From: Cryoendolithus antarcticus
Taxonomy: Eukaryota; Ascomycota; Dothideomycetes; Cladosporiales; Cladosporiaceae
NCBI GenBank assembly: GCA_002077065.1
Contig: NAJO01000046.1
Location: 62,001-126,000, forward strand
Direction of reading: 5' to 3'
Length of the DNA: 64,000 nucleotides
Part shown: piece by piece, positions 19,587-32,938 of the stretch
Numbering within the stretch: position 1 is the first letter of the stretch
Layout of the letters: each line of letters opens with the position of its first letter
Position numbers and translations under genes: made by a program
The notes under the pieces: generated by a model
The model's input: only the letters and a program-made list of their open reading frames with translations
The model's database searches: none
Told to the model about the DNA's origin: nothing

Positions 19587-22500
19587 TTACTTCCCACCTC
19601 CACCAACCTTCGTACCGCCTCTCCTCTTATACTTCCTCGGATCCTTCCTCGACATCCTACTCTTATCCCTCGTACCTTTGCCTCCCTCCCAGAAGCCCGT
19701 GCCTTTCTTGCTGACGAGCGAGCTGTGGCAGATGCTGCAGTCCGAGGGACGGTAGGATTGTTCGCGGGAGCAGTGACCGCTGTAAGGGGAGGGCGGGTCA
19801 GTGAGGGATACCACAGGATCACAAGTGACGAGAGGTGGATAAGCAGCGCGTAAAGGCATCGCAACATCAAGGGAAGCGACGGGGAACGGTCCAAGCTCCG
19901 GCCAGATGTATGCTCGTAGATCCACGCGATCGGTCCAGCGTAGGGGATGCCGATGGGCTCCATTTCGGCAGCGACAAACATCGCGCCCACCGCTATCCAG
20001 CACTCTGCCGCTTCCCCATCCAACTACCGCGATCTCGACCTTTCCCTCGGGCCTGGACAACATCGCCTGCAGACTAGAGATATGGAGACCGCGGTCCATG
20101 TCGGCAGCAAAAGAATGCGCAATCCGGTGCTTCCCCGTGTACGCTACCGTTTCCCCGTGGAAGTATGGCATCTTGACCGTGTTGTCGGAATCGGAGCATG
20201 TCGCCCGTAGTCAGGATCTGCATCAAGATCCGGGGAAGGCGGGAGGCTCATGCAGCCTAGATGCAGGTACCGCGGATATCGTCGGATTAGATCGTGCGTC
20301 TCGACGATGACATAGTGGGTAGAGTGGTATGTGGAATGAGAAGAAAGAGTACGTACCAGATCATGCGGTTGGCGTGTTCGTTTGGGTGGTCGGTTGCTGC
20401 GTCGTGGCAGCTGTGATTATTGTTGGTCAGCGTTGCATTGGCAGGGTACGAGAAGTGAAGATGGCTTACCGATCGCATGCAAACACCTTGTTACAGCACG
20501 AGAACCTACATGCATGTCGTAGTCAGCTTCCCATGTGACGTTCGTACTCACTCCTCCCGCTCCGCCCGACCTCTCGGACTCGGGTGTATTAGTCGTGCAT
20601 ACGAGGGCCAGTTCGGCTGATGACATCCATGCCAACGACCGGTGAAGGGTTAACGTACCGAAACCATCTGTAAGACTTGCTGTAATGCTCGCAGCGGCCG
20701 CGACGGGGCAGCTCTGTGCCGGCTACGATGCCCAGGGTTTCGCGGGTCTGGGGGTTAGAAAGGTACCTGGTCAGCTTGATATCTCTGCCTCGAGCAGTGA
20801 TTGGGGATGAGGAGCGGAGATCTGGGCCGGCTCTATGATGGCAATCCCGCGAAAGCATCTCGAGCAGCAGCGCCTTGCTCGCTCGCTTCGGTCGGCGTTT
20901 CAAAGTGTATCGGTCTAGGATGCGGAAGAGAGCACACCTTCTTGCGGACTGGCGCTTTGCTTGCGCGTACTGCGACTTGTTAGAAGATGCGTCTTACTGA
21001 CGGGCGGTCGGAGAACTTACTCGCAGCTGCACTGATCTGTAGGAACTTGACTTCAGGAATCCGAAATGCTGTCTGGCTTCAGTGATTGCATCACCTGACC
21101 GTCATGCCCTATACTGACACGTCTTCTTGTGACACTCCCGACATATTGCCATGGTCGACTCGCCCCGAACTGAAATCACGCCAGGCGCGGGATGTGGTGT
21201 CGAGCACTCGGCGCAGGTTGGTATGAAGGAGCTGCGATTCACATCGATCAGTCCATGGACCGGATGTCATAACGGTATGTTGCAGCTTCAAAAGCTTACC
21301 TTGGCAGCATGTCAACCACGGTACAGCCATCGAGATCCAGGTAGCCCGCTCGAACAGAATTGGCATGCATTAGGTCCGCCCTGAAGCCAACGGAGAAGCG
21401 AGTTGTGCACTTCTTGCAACTCGCATCGTGGATGCCAGACCCATCGCTTGCGGTGACATTATGCAATTTCTCAACGTCCATGATGTCTTTGCAGCGCTCG
21501 CATTTGACACTGATGTTGAGTGTCGTCAGTTCCATCAACTAGAGAATGCTACTGTCAGTCTCGCGTGCTATCTATCGAGATGCCCGGCTTGCATGCTGAA
21601 TGGTCTGTGTCAAAGCCTGTTCCACTTCCTCAAATCTGACTTATGCTTCTTTCACAACCTTTCGCGACGCCGAATCTATAGCAACTCGATCGCTGAGAAA
21701 TCAAACGGAGGAGGACTTGAACTCACCTCTATGCCATACAATTCCAGCTGCGGGAATGAGATCAGCACTCCCTTCTCGACAGGCGCAGAGACGGGTGCTC
21801 CTCCATCCTCGGAATCATGGGAATTTTCAACATCGTCCCCGCTGTCATAAGAATAGCCATCGCTGCTCGAAGAGTCACTCTCATCATCCGTACCTCCGAC
21901 CATGGTCCACTCCGGTGGTCGCTCTATCACATGCAAGTGGGGCCTATCAGGATCCGTAGACCGTAATGCTCCGGTCTGAGCTGGCGTGACAGTCTTTTGG
22001 GGAGTAGACACTGGTACTGGCCGTAAGTCAGGCTCCTGCTGACGATCCTTTGCCATCTCATGCAGATGCTGCGTAAGATAGTTGATCTGCTGAGTGAGTG
22101 TGGCGTCAAGGTGATCCTCAGAACGAGCCTCGAAGGCCGTTTCTACATTGCGTGCCTCCTTGCTCTCCTCGTCTAGCATTATGGTCGAGGCTTCCAGCGG
22201 ATACAGTGCAGGTAGTAGTAAGGTGAACGATCTCAGTGACCGCAACGATGCCGGCCATGATTGCCGCTTCGGCGAGTTGATTGGCAGAGTGTAGCTGAAG
22301 CCATCAGGTGATTTTGCGAAGTGTGGCAGTCGACCGAACCTGGCTTCAAACTGTCTGGTATCGCTCTGCCGCTTCTTCTCGGCGTCAACTCTCTGCTCTG
22401 AAGTGAACCCTTGCAGCGCAGGCAACCGATGTAGAAGTGTAGTAACGCTCGCTGACGGTACTGGGACTGCTGTTGGCTTCGGGGGCCCTCTGTTCACTAC

Positions 22501-23189
22501 GAGCTTAACGGTCTGTGCCATCTCACCGGAGAGGATGGACTCCAGCTGCTTGTCGAGTCTGTTCATAAGCCCAAGCAAAGTTGCGCCCGGTGCATTGTCA
22601 CAGAGTGCGTGGAAGCCATTCTCAATATTTATCTGAAAGCCACGCGGGATGTCTTTGTTCAAGATCTTCAATAACGGCCGTCCATTGTCCGGGTAGCCAT
22701 GTGGGATCTTAAGAGAGCAGTCTAGAGCATCAATCTCGTAGGGAAAGTCAGGATCTGTCGGGATCATCTGGAATGTGAACACCGTGGCATGGTCCTTCTC
22801 GTCGGTCGTAGGTTTGAAGCGTCGCTGAATCTGGCCGACCTGGAAAGTCCTGACATCCTCGACCTGTGGCTTTGGTGCTGCAAAAGTGCGAGGAGCAGGC
22901 TGCTGCGACTTCTTCGTGTTGCTCATCGCTACAGGTACTTTTGTACCCAATGATGAGGAGTCATTACCATCCAGCGATGACTCTGTATGGGCGTAAGGGC
23001 AAGTATCGCCCGCGCGGCAACCTATATGGCGATTGTCAATTTGTATTGACATGCCTGGTACCCACTACAGAGCGAAATCGATCGAAATTTTCCAAGCTGT
23101 CGAGGAAACGTTCACCTACCTTGCTTGGTGCTAAAGAAGCGACATGAAGCACGCTTTGCCTCGGACCGTTGGGTGCTCTCCACGGGCAT
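19587..23189 (-). CDS. CCCH + RWD-like + CHY zinc-finger protein
   Basis: Ten predicted exons, each junction in phase (722 residues): 23189-23120, 23021-21727, 21538-21300, 21231-21119, 21068-21021, 20969-20938, 20747-20659, 20505-20470, 20410-20357 and 19779-19587. Exon 1 to 2 rebuilds a CCCH finger, CRFFSTKQGCRAGDTCPYAH (C-x8-C-x5-C-x3-H). An RWD-like fold follows (FPYEIDALDCSLKIPHGYPD). The middle is acidic and Ser-rich. A Cys-pair zinc ribbon starts with VKCERCKD and continues NSVRAGYLDLDGCTVVDMLP, CAECST and ICRECHKK. The C-terminus is a complete CHY-type finger: RRGRCEHYSKSYRWFRFSCC, then NKVFACDRCHDAATDHPNEH, then CGHCSREQ, CSICHSSL and the end KKGTGFWEGGKGTRDK. In yeast the CHY domain occurs alone in Hot13, a mitochondrial intermembrane-space factor. 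The role of this larger fungal form is unknown to me. The final intron is exceptionally long (577 nt). Confidence 0.85.
19780..20356 (-). other. 577-nt last intron of the CHY zinc-finger gene
   Basis: Donor GTACGT at 20356, acceptor CTTACAG ending at 19780. Both sides are fixed by the conserved CHY motif (RMI-C-G-H-C across the junction). The other introns of this gene are 50-190 nt. From ATG 20171 to the acceptor the intron is open in the same frame as the last exon, so an alternative transcript starting inside the intron could encode a protein ending in the CHY tail. The intron-encoded residues match nothing I know. Confidence 0.6.
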
Positions 23190-24909
23190 CAAAGCCAGAT
23201 TAGTCTCTCGGAAAAGGGTCGCTCAACTGTAATGGAGAGTATGGCCGCGATACTGGTAAGTAGCAAGAGTTGGGCGATGAAGCTTTACCAGAAGCAAGAT
23301 CAAGGCAGCCGTGTCGCGCAGTCTTTTAGGAGTGATGGAGGTGGTTTAACTACATACGGACCCTGTCGTTGACAAGAAGATCACTGTGAGTCTTCAAGCG
23401 TCTGCTACGAGCTCATCTGCAGCGCGTCAAGTTCTGTCACTAGAGAGAAGGTGAAACAATCCATCTCATGCTTCGTCATGGTGACTTGAACGCCACGATG
23501 AAGTGAAGTCGCGACGGTCCGTTCCGCCTCGGACAAGCTTGAGGCGTTCTTGCCTTTTGCTGGGAGGTGTGAACTCGCATCACGACCTCGTGCGACGATA
23601 TTGGTGCTCATTCAAAGCATGGATAGGACACACTGTCCAGGCGTTCACGTAGTAATCCGCAGATCCAAAGTAGCGGAGACGCAATGAGCTTGACTGCATC
23701 AGGCAAAAGCGACGGCTGTATCGCGGAGGCCACGGTCACGCCGCGAGCCGGTGACAGGTCCACAGACCAGCCTAGAAAACTTCTCGAAAGAATGGTACCA
23801 GCAATCCCTGCAGCAATCAGGAATCTGCCGGCCTGGCGATGGGATAACTGCGGAGTCGACTCGAGAAAGTGGAGAACGGTATCCGCTCTTCGTCAGCCTC
23901 CTCACGATCACGCCTTGGAATCTAATATCGCTGCAAAGTCTAACGCTCGTACTGTCCACGCAAGCAGAAAGCGTTGAGGGAAGCTCGCAAACAGCCCTGA
24001 TTGACGGGCAGCAAGTAGCATGGTATATGTGACGCCATTCCACAGAACCACTCTCTAATATGCATGGCAATACATCCCACGCGCACATGACACCCTCACG
24101 AATCCTCCCTTACCCGCCCCGCTCTGCGAATCAGCCGCCGCACACCGATCTCGTAAACGGCAGAGCAGCGAATGAGCAACGGCAATCTGCGCGGCCTATT
24201 CTGAAAGCCGTGCATGGCGCTGCAAGGCCGGCATAGGCGCTGCGGTGGCTGCAGCATGCAATGCACGGCTAATAGAGTGCATGCATGCAGGAGTGCAGAT
24301 GACTGATTTCGCAAAGCAGCGGTCAGCGGGCATGTGATTTGGGTAGAGGTGCTGGATGCGCTGGCAGAGATGGTGAGGGATGGATGGCGAGCGAGGGATG
24401 TTACGGTGACAGGGTGGCGATAAGATGCGTAAGTGGTTTGAGTACGTCGTTAATGGTCATCTACAGTGCTTTCGCTAGCATCTGCTACAAACACGAGAAG
24501 CTACCTCAAACTCTGATCGGAGTCACCGATGTCTCTCTGCTCCCCCTTGTCCGCTCTCTGTAGTATGTACAAGTCGTTGCGGGTCCAGCTACTCATACAA
24601 CCGTGCTCACCAAGGATACTTATCCGCCTCCGGTGTGCGCCAGGCTCGCGGAAGGTCGTCGTCAGTAAGCCTTCTTCGCAGCGGTGTGGTACGACCCAAA
24701 TGTATTACGTAGGATGTCGTGTTGCCGATGCAGGTATCATAACATGAATTGTTTTCCGTCCCAAGAACGCCCAAAGCCATGATCCGTGAGGATCTCTTCC
24801 AGGTCGTCCATAGCCTGAAATCGCTTAAACGCAGAATGATGTGATGTGGTGTTGGCAGCAAGAAGTCAGCTTGCCGATAAGATGTTGCTGTCGATCATGA
24901 TGGGTACGA
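23190..24909. other. intergenic stretch with one possible small ORF
   Basis: No recognisable gene. On the minus strand, ATG 23611 to 23405 gives a hydrophilic 68-residue frame (starts MSTNIVARGRDASSHLPAKG) with no homology I recognise and no splice signals. I would not call it a gene without transcripts. Other frames around 23.7-24.8 kb overlap on both strands and look spurious. Confidence 0.4.
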
Positions 24910-26636
24910 CTACCAGCCTTTAGTATGATACTCCTGGAGGCCGATGTCGAAGAATGTATTATTGACACCAATGCCTCCCTCTCTATGAGAAAGGACTGGA
25001 CCAGGTTCAGGTTGCTGCCTCAGATTTTTGACGTCTCCAGAGGTGTAATTCCTCTTCATCGCCTTGAGGTTGCCGTTACTCTTATGTTGGCGCTCCCAGA
25101 GAAGATTTTTCCTCAGCGACTCTGTCAACTCTGTCGAGAGCATGTTGCGACGTGTTGTCCGAGGTGAGAGTGACAGCTGTTGATGAGTGTTGGATGTGGT
25201 CATGATAATCGGCAAAGGCGACGTTGTTCCATGAGCCGCTCTCGAAAGCTGTGAGGTAGACTCGGGTGTGGTGGCCACAGAAGGTCCGTTGGGAGATGTC
25301 AGACGTGAACGGCGAAGACCTAATGTCGATCTCGAGGCAGCGTTGGCTAGTGCTTTCGCCCGATCGGGTTCATGCATCATAGTCGTGAGCATAGATGTTC
25401 TGGAGGTGAGGTTCGGTCGTGAGTCGACTCGTTGGAAAAGTTGGGTCTCGTTCACGGACGAGGGCCCACTATGCGGCTCGTCAGAGTCCTCCCAATCCGA
25501 TGAGTCGTCATCATCCTCGATAGCACTCTCCGATACATCGTCGTCCTCGTCTTCCGATTCGAAGACCGGACTGTGTATGGGCGCTGGGAGAGCGACCGTG
25601 ACCTCTTCTTTGAGAGATGTCTGCTTGCGCGCCTCACGTAATCTGAGACTGGCTGACAGTGAGCTGCCCTTGTATGAGTGCATGTGGCTGTCGAGCGAGC
25701 TCTCCTCCTCTCCGGAGGACGTTCCGATCTGAAACATTGGGGCCTTTCTTCGCGCTTGTGGCGGTTGATACTGCGACGAGGTCTTCAGGATGGGTGTAGG
25801 TAGCGCGGCGAGATTCGTTTGTGATCGGTAGGAAGAAGGTGCGCCACCGGGCGTGAAGCCTCGAATGATGCTGTGCGTGCTGACCTCAGTACATGAGCTC
25901 TCCTCGGAATCGGCTCGTGTGCGTGAGTCTTGCGAGTCCTCCGTCGCGAACGTTGATGAGGACGATTCGAGTGCAGCCCGTGACGATGACTGCAGCGGAG
26001 TGTCAAAATCCTCGCTGCTTGCATGTCGCGCAGCGAGCGCCGGCTGTGGTGGAGGGGTTACTTCGGATGATTTGAGTGAAATCGGCATCGGTAGATCAAT
26101 CGGCTCTAGTGATTGGGTCTCTTTGATAGAGATGATCATGTTCTCGAGGTCGATTGGTGTCATATGCTTCTCCACCCTGCGGCTCCTGCTTTCGGTCGAG
26201 AGGTGGCAGCTGAGCTCTGGCCGCGCTTGCGGAAGTGAAGTGGTGGATCTCGAAGCTACGTCAAAGTCATCCGACGCAGCGGAATCGAGGCTAGACGACA
26301 GTGCTGGCACTGGAATGTCGTCGCTTGCCGCGTTCGGTGGCGTCGCATGTGGAATGCGTGGCTGTGTGCGGGCTCTCGATTTTGGGTCGCAGCAGAATGT
26401 CTCGCGGTTCCATAAGCGCCAACTCATGTTCTCCAAGCGCTTTCCGTCTTCCATCGCATGTGCAGTCTTGGAAAAGAGCGACCACTGCAGGCGTAATGGT
26501 CAGCAGCGTTCACCAAGTATAGCGACCGCCCAACCGAACTTACCATGCCGAAGAGAGTTTCCACGCTGCTGGTGTCAATCGTGTGCAGCGCCGGCACCTC
26601 CACTCGTAATAACGAGTGTTCTGGCCTGAAAGGCAT
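24910..26636 (-). CDS. DUF1752 (GATA-AreA-like) and DUF3295 protein
   Basis: Two exons: 26636-26544 and 26484-24910, joined over a 59-nt intron (GTAAGT donor, CCTGCAG acceptor), giving 555 residues. The junction lies within the DUF1752 motif, which is complete after splicing: TLFGMWSLFSKTAHAMEDGK followed by RLENMSWRLWNRETFC. The middle is long, Ser/Thr-rich and disordered, with an acidic run (FESEDEDDDVSESAIEDDDD). The C-terminus has the DUF3295 pattern: TTRRNMLSTELTESLRKNLL, then WERQHKSNGNLKAMKRNYTS, ending YHTKGW. This architecture is found in fungal regulators related to yeast Mks1-type proteins that act in nutrient signalling. Direct function here is inference. There is no DNA-binding GATA finger. 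Confidence 0.85.
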
Positions 26637-29600
26637 CTTGAGTGGTATATGAGGAGATCCAGTCAAGTGTGTAGTAGCGAAGATGATCGAATGTGTGAAG
26701 GCGACTTCCTCGTCGGTCGCAGTCGTTGGATGTTACGTCAGCGCTCTCGGTACCTGGTCTCTCCGCCTGGCCGGATCTTCCATGTGCTGATTTTGCGAGG
26801 CCTCGATTAAGACTCGTATCGACAACACGATCGTTCCAAATAGCTTCTGTAACACTCGATAGTCAAATTGGCAGCAATTGGGACGCGTTGTGGAGATGCG
26901 GAGAATGTGAGCGCAGGCTGCGTCGATTTTGTGCAAAGGGAGCGTGTGACTATCTGCATGCGGCTTCTCAGCACAAGCAAGCCGGCGCCTTGTTGTTTAG
27001 TCTGCGCGGCAGACATCCGCCACGCTAATGGCAGCCCTGTCTCCGCCACATCACGGATCCTGGATCGCGTCGACGTGGGTCACAAGTGGGCGCCAGATCC
27101 ATATTGCCGACTAATCGCTATGCACCATGACTCTCTCGACACTCTGGAACAATTCACGTTCCTTCATCACCACACGGGATCTCGATTCTGGCATCGATTA
27201 CAGACACTATTGGACCGTCACCATGGCCAGCCGCGAATGGGATTTGTCTCATTGCCCGTTTGCCCATGCTACTCCGGGCACGCGGTGTTTGTCCCGCGCC
27301 GTCATCCCGTTTCTGCCCTGACTCCGGCTACTGAAGGTGATTCGGAGCATCACTCCTTGGGGTACCTCTATACGGGGCACCCTCGGTCCGGGACTTTGTC
27401 ACGACCGCATCCTCGGCTTCTACTCCTCGTATTGCTGAGCCCAGGAATCATGTGCTGAACTTTCAGCTTCGGAAGAACCCTCGTCATCGCGTACCTCGCA
27501 TGACACACATCAGCCGTTGGGCATCGCTGCGCGAAAATCGCGTTCATGTGAGGCTGCTAGAGCGCTCGTCCGTACGAGTATTGCGTTCTCGCATGATCGG
27601 GTGAAGAAGACAGGTACGTACGGCTACTGATCGGATGCGAGGAACGCCCATCCGCACACGTTACATTGTGCTACACACCATGGCATATGGCGAAATAGCA
27701 CAAATGACTGTACCGAGTTTGCGAGCCTGACACACATCCGAACAACGTGGGATGGGCGCGAAGCTCAGTTCTAGATCGTAACACTTCCGCGCTCTCTTGC
27801 TACTTCTGCCAGCACTTGTCGGGATCCTACTGCATGGCGATGCTCATCTATCTCTTCGAGACTGCACTGTGTCCTCGCGCCGGTAAGTGCCTGCATACGC
27901 GGCGTTACCGTGGCGCTCACACACACCGTGGAGGCGCCGATCGGTAGGATCACGGCGATATACTTGTCATTTCAGCTCACGTGGCACTCCGAACTCTAGA
28001 GAGGCTCCCCGGATTGCCGCATGCGGCGATTGCCTGTCAAAGTCTCTCCGCAGGCCTTTCAGGGCATGTATGACAGGCTACTAACATGAGCTGATCACTG
28101 TGTCGAACGTGCGACCGCCAAACTGATGATGGGCATTACTGATGGATACTCCGTAAAGTCTGCAGTCCAAAGCGACGAGAGCGTGGGATTCTGAGCGGTG
28201 TGAGCGCGCAGCTTGGCTGCGAGAAGCAACGATACCTTCCGCTTTGGGCTCCTCATCACTACAACGTGAACTGGCGATAGGCTGTTGGCGACGCGTCTAC
28301 CTCAACGGCGTGGGTGACGGTGTTGCACCAGCATGCTCTTGCAACCCACGACAAATCCTGCATCTTACAGGAGGAAGCACTATTCGCACTGGTCCCGTTT
28401 CTTGGAACGAGTGAGACGTGACACCCGACGGTCAGCGATTCGCCATATCGCATCTTGTACGATCTAAGGGCTGCAGCGTTGTAGGCGCGCCTTCGAATGA
28501 GGCGCATGTCACGTCCATTTGACATGGTGACAGCAAATGATGGCGCAGCGCGTCTGTCAGGTGTTACTATTCGCGATCCAGACTCGACGCAGGCGTTTGA
28601 CAAGCACCAATAATGCAGCCCTGCGTTGCGCAGGCGCAGCATGTGGCGGTCGCAGATGACTGTGTTTGACAGCGCATACGGTCAACTTAGCATGCTTCTT
28701 GCCTGAAGTACTACTGTACCGAGTGTACTGGAGCAATAATCATCCTGCAATCGACTCGTAGTGCATGAAGTACAATCCAACAGTCCGATCTGTTGCCTGA
28801 TGCCTATTCTGGCAAATCGATGGTCCCAGTAGGAGCAAAACGCGACATTTCGAAGGCAGAGTCTCTGCGCTGGCCACCGAGAAGTCTGTCGACACTACCG
28901 CAGATTCATTTCCATCACATCGTAACTCGACTCATCCACTATCTAACCACGTCGCATATCCGGTCAACAGAACAGTATATCCGGTCCGCAATCCGCAACC
29001 CGTGATTTACCGCAGGATGATCTGCAAATTGCGAAGAACCAGCCAAATGCATCACGCGGCAACGGACAGGTACTGTACCCCAGAACCCACTTTCCGCCCA
29101 CTTCCCCATGCGAGGAGAGCGGCTCCTTGCATTCCTTTGGGTTGACAGATCCGATTCGCCTTGGTTCATCGACCTGCGTCATGCGACTCGCACAGCCACA
29201 TCTCAATTGCCTGGCCCAGCTGGCAGCAATCGAACGTGATACAGGAGGGACCGGTGTGCGTCGCACACGTCACACCTACCAAATTAAAGAGGGGGTTAAC
29301 GGCGTGGGATTGGATATGAAGATGACAAGACACCATTTCGAGAATGCCACCCTCGGTGAGTGCGAATGAGTATACCTTCGCATGTCACCCGCGAGGCGAT
29401 GTTGGTCATCCGCGCTTCTAGAATTGCGCGGCCGAGCAGTCGGTGCATCCACACCGTTTCCAATCCTGCGCCGCAATCTACAGGCCCGGCCGTTGGCACC
29501 GATGCACTGGTCGGGGGGGCTCGCCTCGTCATGCGAGCTCATTTAGCCTGTAGAGTATTTCCCCGGATTGCGATTTGCGTGCAGTTCGCGTCTAGACTTC

Positions 29601-30504
29601 TGCGGGTGTGTGCGATACCGCTGTTTGCGATTTGTCGACAATCTACCATACGTTGCACAAACAGCGAAGGGCCGTTTGATCTCGACTGGGTCGTTCTGAA
29701 TTCAATACTTCTGTCACTGGATCTTGATGAGTATGCGCGATGTCACTCCCGCAGCTCAACACACTCGTCACCGTTGCCTTTCAAGCGTAGTAGCTCAACC
29801 TCTCACGGAGATCCCTCCGTCTCCAGCATCGCCTGTCGCATCATCTCGAATACTTCTCGCTTCACATCACCCCGGCTCTCACGCCGAAACACCTCCCTTT
29901 CTTTTCTCCGCACTCGCCATCGCGATCGCAAACACCCACCATCTCCGCAATCCTTGCCCACCCTCCTTGAAAGCCACCAAACTCGCTTGACGTGTCGCGT
30001 GGCAACTACCGGCATTGCATGACGGCTGGTGCGGTGCTAGTGGGAGCCCTTGGCGTCGACGGGCTAGACGGGCACGGGTACTGCTTCCCCGGAGAGTAGA
30101 CTTCGTGGGCGTGACCGCTGTGGTCGGATATCCCACGTACTTGGTTTTGGGTGAGGATATGCCCACGCCGAGTGTGATGGCGGTGTGATTGGTGCTGAGG
30201 GGTGGTGGTAGAGAGCACTACAGCAGACAAGGGAGATGAAGTGCTGGAAGGGTACTAGGCACTTGATCACGTAGCGAACATCGTGGCCGATGCTATGAAG
30301 CAAACTTCGTTGTGACAGTCAGCAGATGCAAAATTCGCTCTTCTTCTTGTTGATCTGCCTGCGATTATATACACGCACACCAAGTAGATGCACACAGGTC
30401 GGACGCTCAGCACTTTTGTACAGATAGACCACTGCCAATGACCCAGAAACCCGCTCGCTCACAACGACAGACAGCCAAAGCATCATCGAAGAGTTCACAG
30501 CACC
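26637..30504. other. gene-poor 3.9-kb interval
   Basis: The longest gap between convincing genes in the window. Open frames of 60-220 codons overlap on all frames (for example 26868-27458, 28259-28642 and 29360-30022) without domains, signal peptides or splice structure. The right end (about 29800-30300, minus strand) has somewhat coding-like charged residues (KREVFEMMRQAMLETEG) and could hide a small spliced gene, but I could not assemble one. No transposase or reverse-transcriptase motifs were seen. Confidence 0.4.
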
Positions 30505-32938
30505 TCAATCTCCCTCGTTCTTCGCCTTCTTCGTCTTGTGGTTCTTCTTCTTCTTCTTCGCGCCTTCAACCTTACCCTCCTCGCCCTTCGCCTGTCCCGG
30601 TCCATCACTCTGCGCCTGACCAAGGCTCAGCCAACTCGGCCGCGGCGGCGAGGCCTTCTTCGATGCCTGTGATGCACCCTCACCGGTCTCGTCGTCGCTA
30701 CTACTTGTAGTCTCCAGCACAGTCTTCTTGAAGCCGTTGTAGTCGACTGTCGTCTCTGTGATAGAGCCCGAGCGAGCTGAGCGACGATTCTTAGAGCGGT
30801 CGCGGGAAGGTGCGTCCATCGTGCCGACTTCGTCATCCTCATCTGTCTCGCCAGCAGCGTTCTCACCGAGTCTGATGACTTCTTTTGTGGTCTGAGCAAC
30901 AGCAGAGTCAGGGCTGAGGAAGTTTGGGTCTTTCGTAGTGGAAGCTCTGGCGGGCCTAGCGTCGATCTCGTCGTGGTTGCCGTTCGATCCCGTGTTGCCA
31001 TCTTCCTGCTTACCAGACTTTGGTGGTGGCGAAGTCTTGATCTCGGCCAGTCTGCTTGCTTGGCCGGCAGACAGCTGACTCGCATCAATTTCCCCGCCCT
31101 CCGCTATAATGTCGTCGATCAGCTGCGGCTCACGACGCGTGCTCGCCTGGGAGTGTGACCGCACAGATTGCAGAGCTTGGATTCCGTCTCTTGCATCCTT
31201 GCCAGCGTCCTTGAGCATACCAGCGCCTTCGCCAGCGCCCATCGAGCCTACCTCTTGGCCTTCCGAGACACTTCGTTTTCTGGTGGGATCGTCTACTATC
31301 CCAGTCGTGGTCGCCTTGTTCTCGGGAATTGTGCCAACGCCTGGCTTGATCTTGACTGCAGTATACTTCGTCTGCCTCGGCTTCGAAGCCATGTTGCTGG
31401 GTCCGAGATGCTGCAGCTGCTTTCGCATATCTTGTGTCGTGCTTCGGACCTGCACTGGTCTTGATGTGTCTCTTGTCGATTCAGAAGCATTGCTACTCTT
31501 CCTGTGCATCAGCCAAGTAGTCGAATTGCCATTCACTAGACTCGTCTTCCTGCTCAATGGTATAGTCTCTTCTTTGTCGCCGAGCAATGGCGTTCGCTCG
31601 TCGGTATTCTGCGGTTCTACTTCACTAGCGAAGTGCTTCGGATATTTCGCTCGAGGAGCGGGAGTGGCACGGCGAATAGCCTTGTGGATATCTATAAATA
31701 CGTCGGACTCATCGATGATCTCCTCGCCGATCAGCTCTTCGATCACGTCTTCCAGTGTGACAACGCCGAGTGCGCCCTTGACGTCTCCGGGGAAGTCAGA
31801 GACAAGTACCATGTGTGACTTGCCTTCTTGGAAGTAGTTGATGATGTCCAAGCACGATGTATCTGGTGCGGTCTCGGGTAAAGTTGCCAGCGAGAACTCT
31901 CCGACACGCTTCGCGTCTTCCGGGTCGTACGTGATGAGTATCTTCACCAACAGCATCCCAATGAAATCCTTCTGGTTGTCCGGATGGTAGATCGGGATTC
32001 GTGAATAGCCCTGGGAAAGTATGGTGTCCATCATCTTCTCGTCCAAGACGGTGTCCGCGCTCATGGTGAAAACATCTTGCATGGGTGTCATAATGTCGCA
32101 CACGTGCTTCTCCTTCAGATCAAGCACACTGTTGATGATGGTGACTTCGTCTTTCATCAAGCCCTCGCCAGGCTTCGTGTTGTGTCCCTTATGAAGCTGC
32201 ACCAGAGTCTTGAGACCACCCTTGCTGTACATGGTCCCGTGATCTTTCCCGAGAAGATAATCCAGCAATTTCGCGGTCGGCCATGCTACGGGTGACATGA
32301 TCCACATGAGGATCCGCACCATAGGCGCCATGAAAGCGCCAATAGAAAGACCATATCGCACACACACAGATTGTGGGGCGACCTCGCCGAAGATTACTAT
32401 CGTTGTCTGTTAGCACACAAACACGAAATTCCCCCAGGCTTGCAAACGTACCAATCAGCACGGTACTGCCCACCACCGCTGGCCAGCCACCACCCAAACT
32501 CCGATCCAGCACAATCGGCAGCGTCTCGTTCGTAATGACATTGCTCAACAGTAGCGTAACAAGCAGCCAATGCTTTCCCCTAGCCAGTAGGTCCAGCACT
32601 TTCTGCGCGTGATGCTTCTCCTTGCCCTCGCCACTCGATGCAATGACCTGCAGATACGTCTCGTCTTGACCCATCAATGCAATCGTCAATCCCGCAAAGA
32701 CACCTCCGGCCAGCACCAGCGCGACTGCTATACTGAGATTGATCCATAGCTCCGCAGCGTCGGCGGGAGGGTGTAACTCTTCCTCGAGTATGTGAATGCT
32801 GCGCCGGACCAATGGCGCTGCACTGACTACCGGTATGGCGAGCAGCTTGCCGATAGCCAGCACTGCTGGTCGCAGCGCGAGGGAGCCATATCCTGTTGAT
32901 CTTCTCGAATACACTCCTGCGTTTCTCAGCGACGACAT
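30505..32938 (-). CDS. MAM3: CNNM/Mam3-type DUF21-CBS membrane protein
   Basis: Divalent-metal homeostasis protein. Yeast Mam3 sits in the vacuolar membrane. Exons 32938-32452 and 32396-30505 are joined over a 55-nt intron (GTACGT donor, GCTAAC branch, GATAG acceptor), giving 792 residues. The DUF21 membrane domain includes [38 protein letters not shown] and, across the splice, [17 protein letters not shown]. The CBS pair follows: [40 protein letters not shown], and [20 protein letters not shown]. The last 300 residues are low-complexity and end in a Lys-rich tail ([17 protein letters not shown]). Family identification is strong, and vacuolar location is inferred from yeast. Confidence 0.92.

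Noticed and set aside
26868..27458. 196-codon plus-strand frame in the gene-poor interval
   Set aside because: Composition is not protein-like over its length and it has no motif or conserved start context; considered chance.
29360..30022. 220-codon plus-strand frame
   Set aside because: Ser/Arg/His-rich with no motif; overlapping minus-strand frames are equally plausible.
30438..30710. Plus-strand frame over the 3' end of MAM3
   Set aside because: Antisense shadow of the low-complexity Lys/Ser tail of MAM3.
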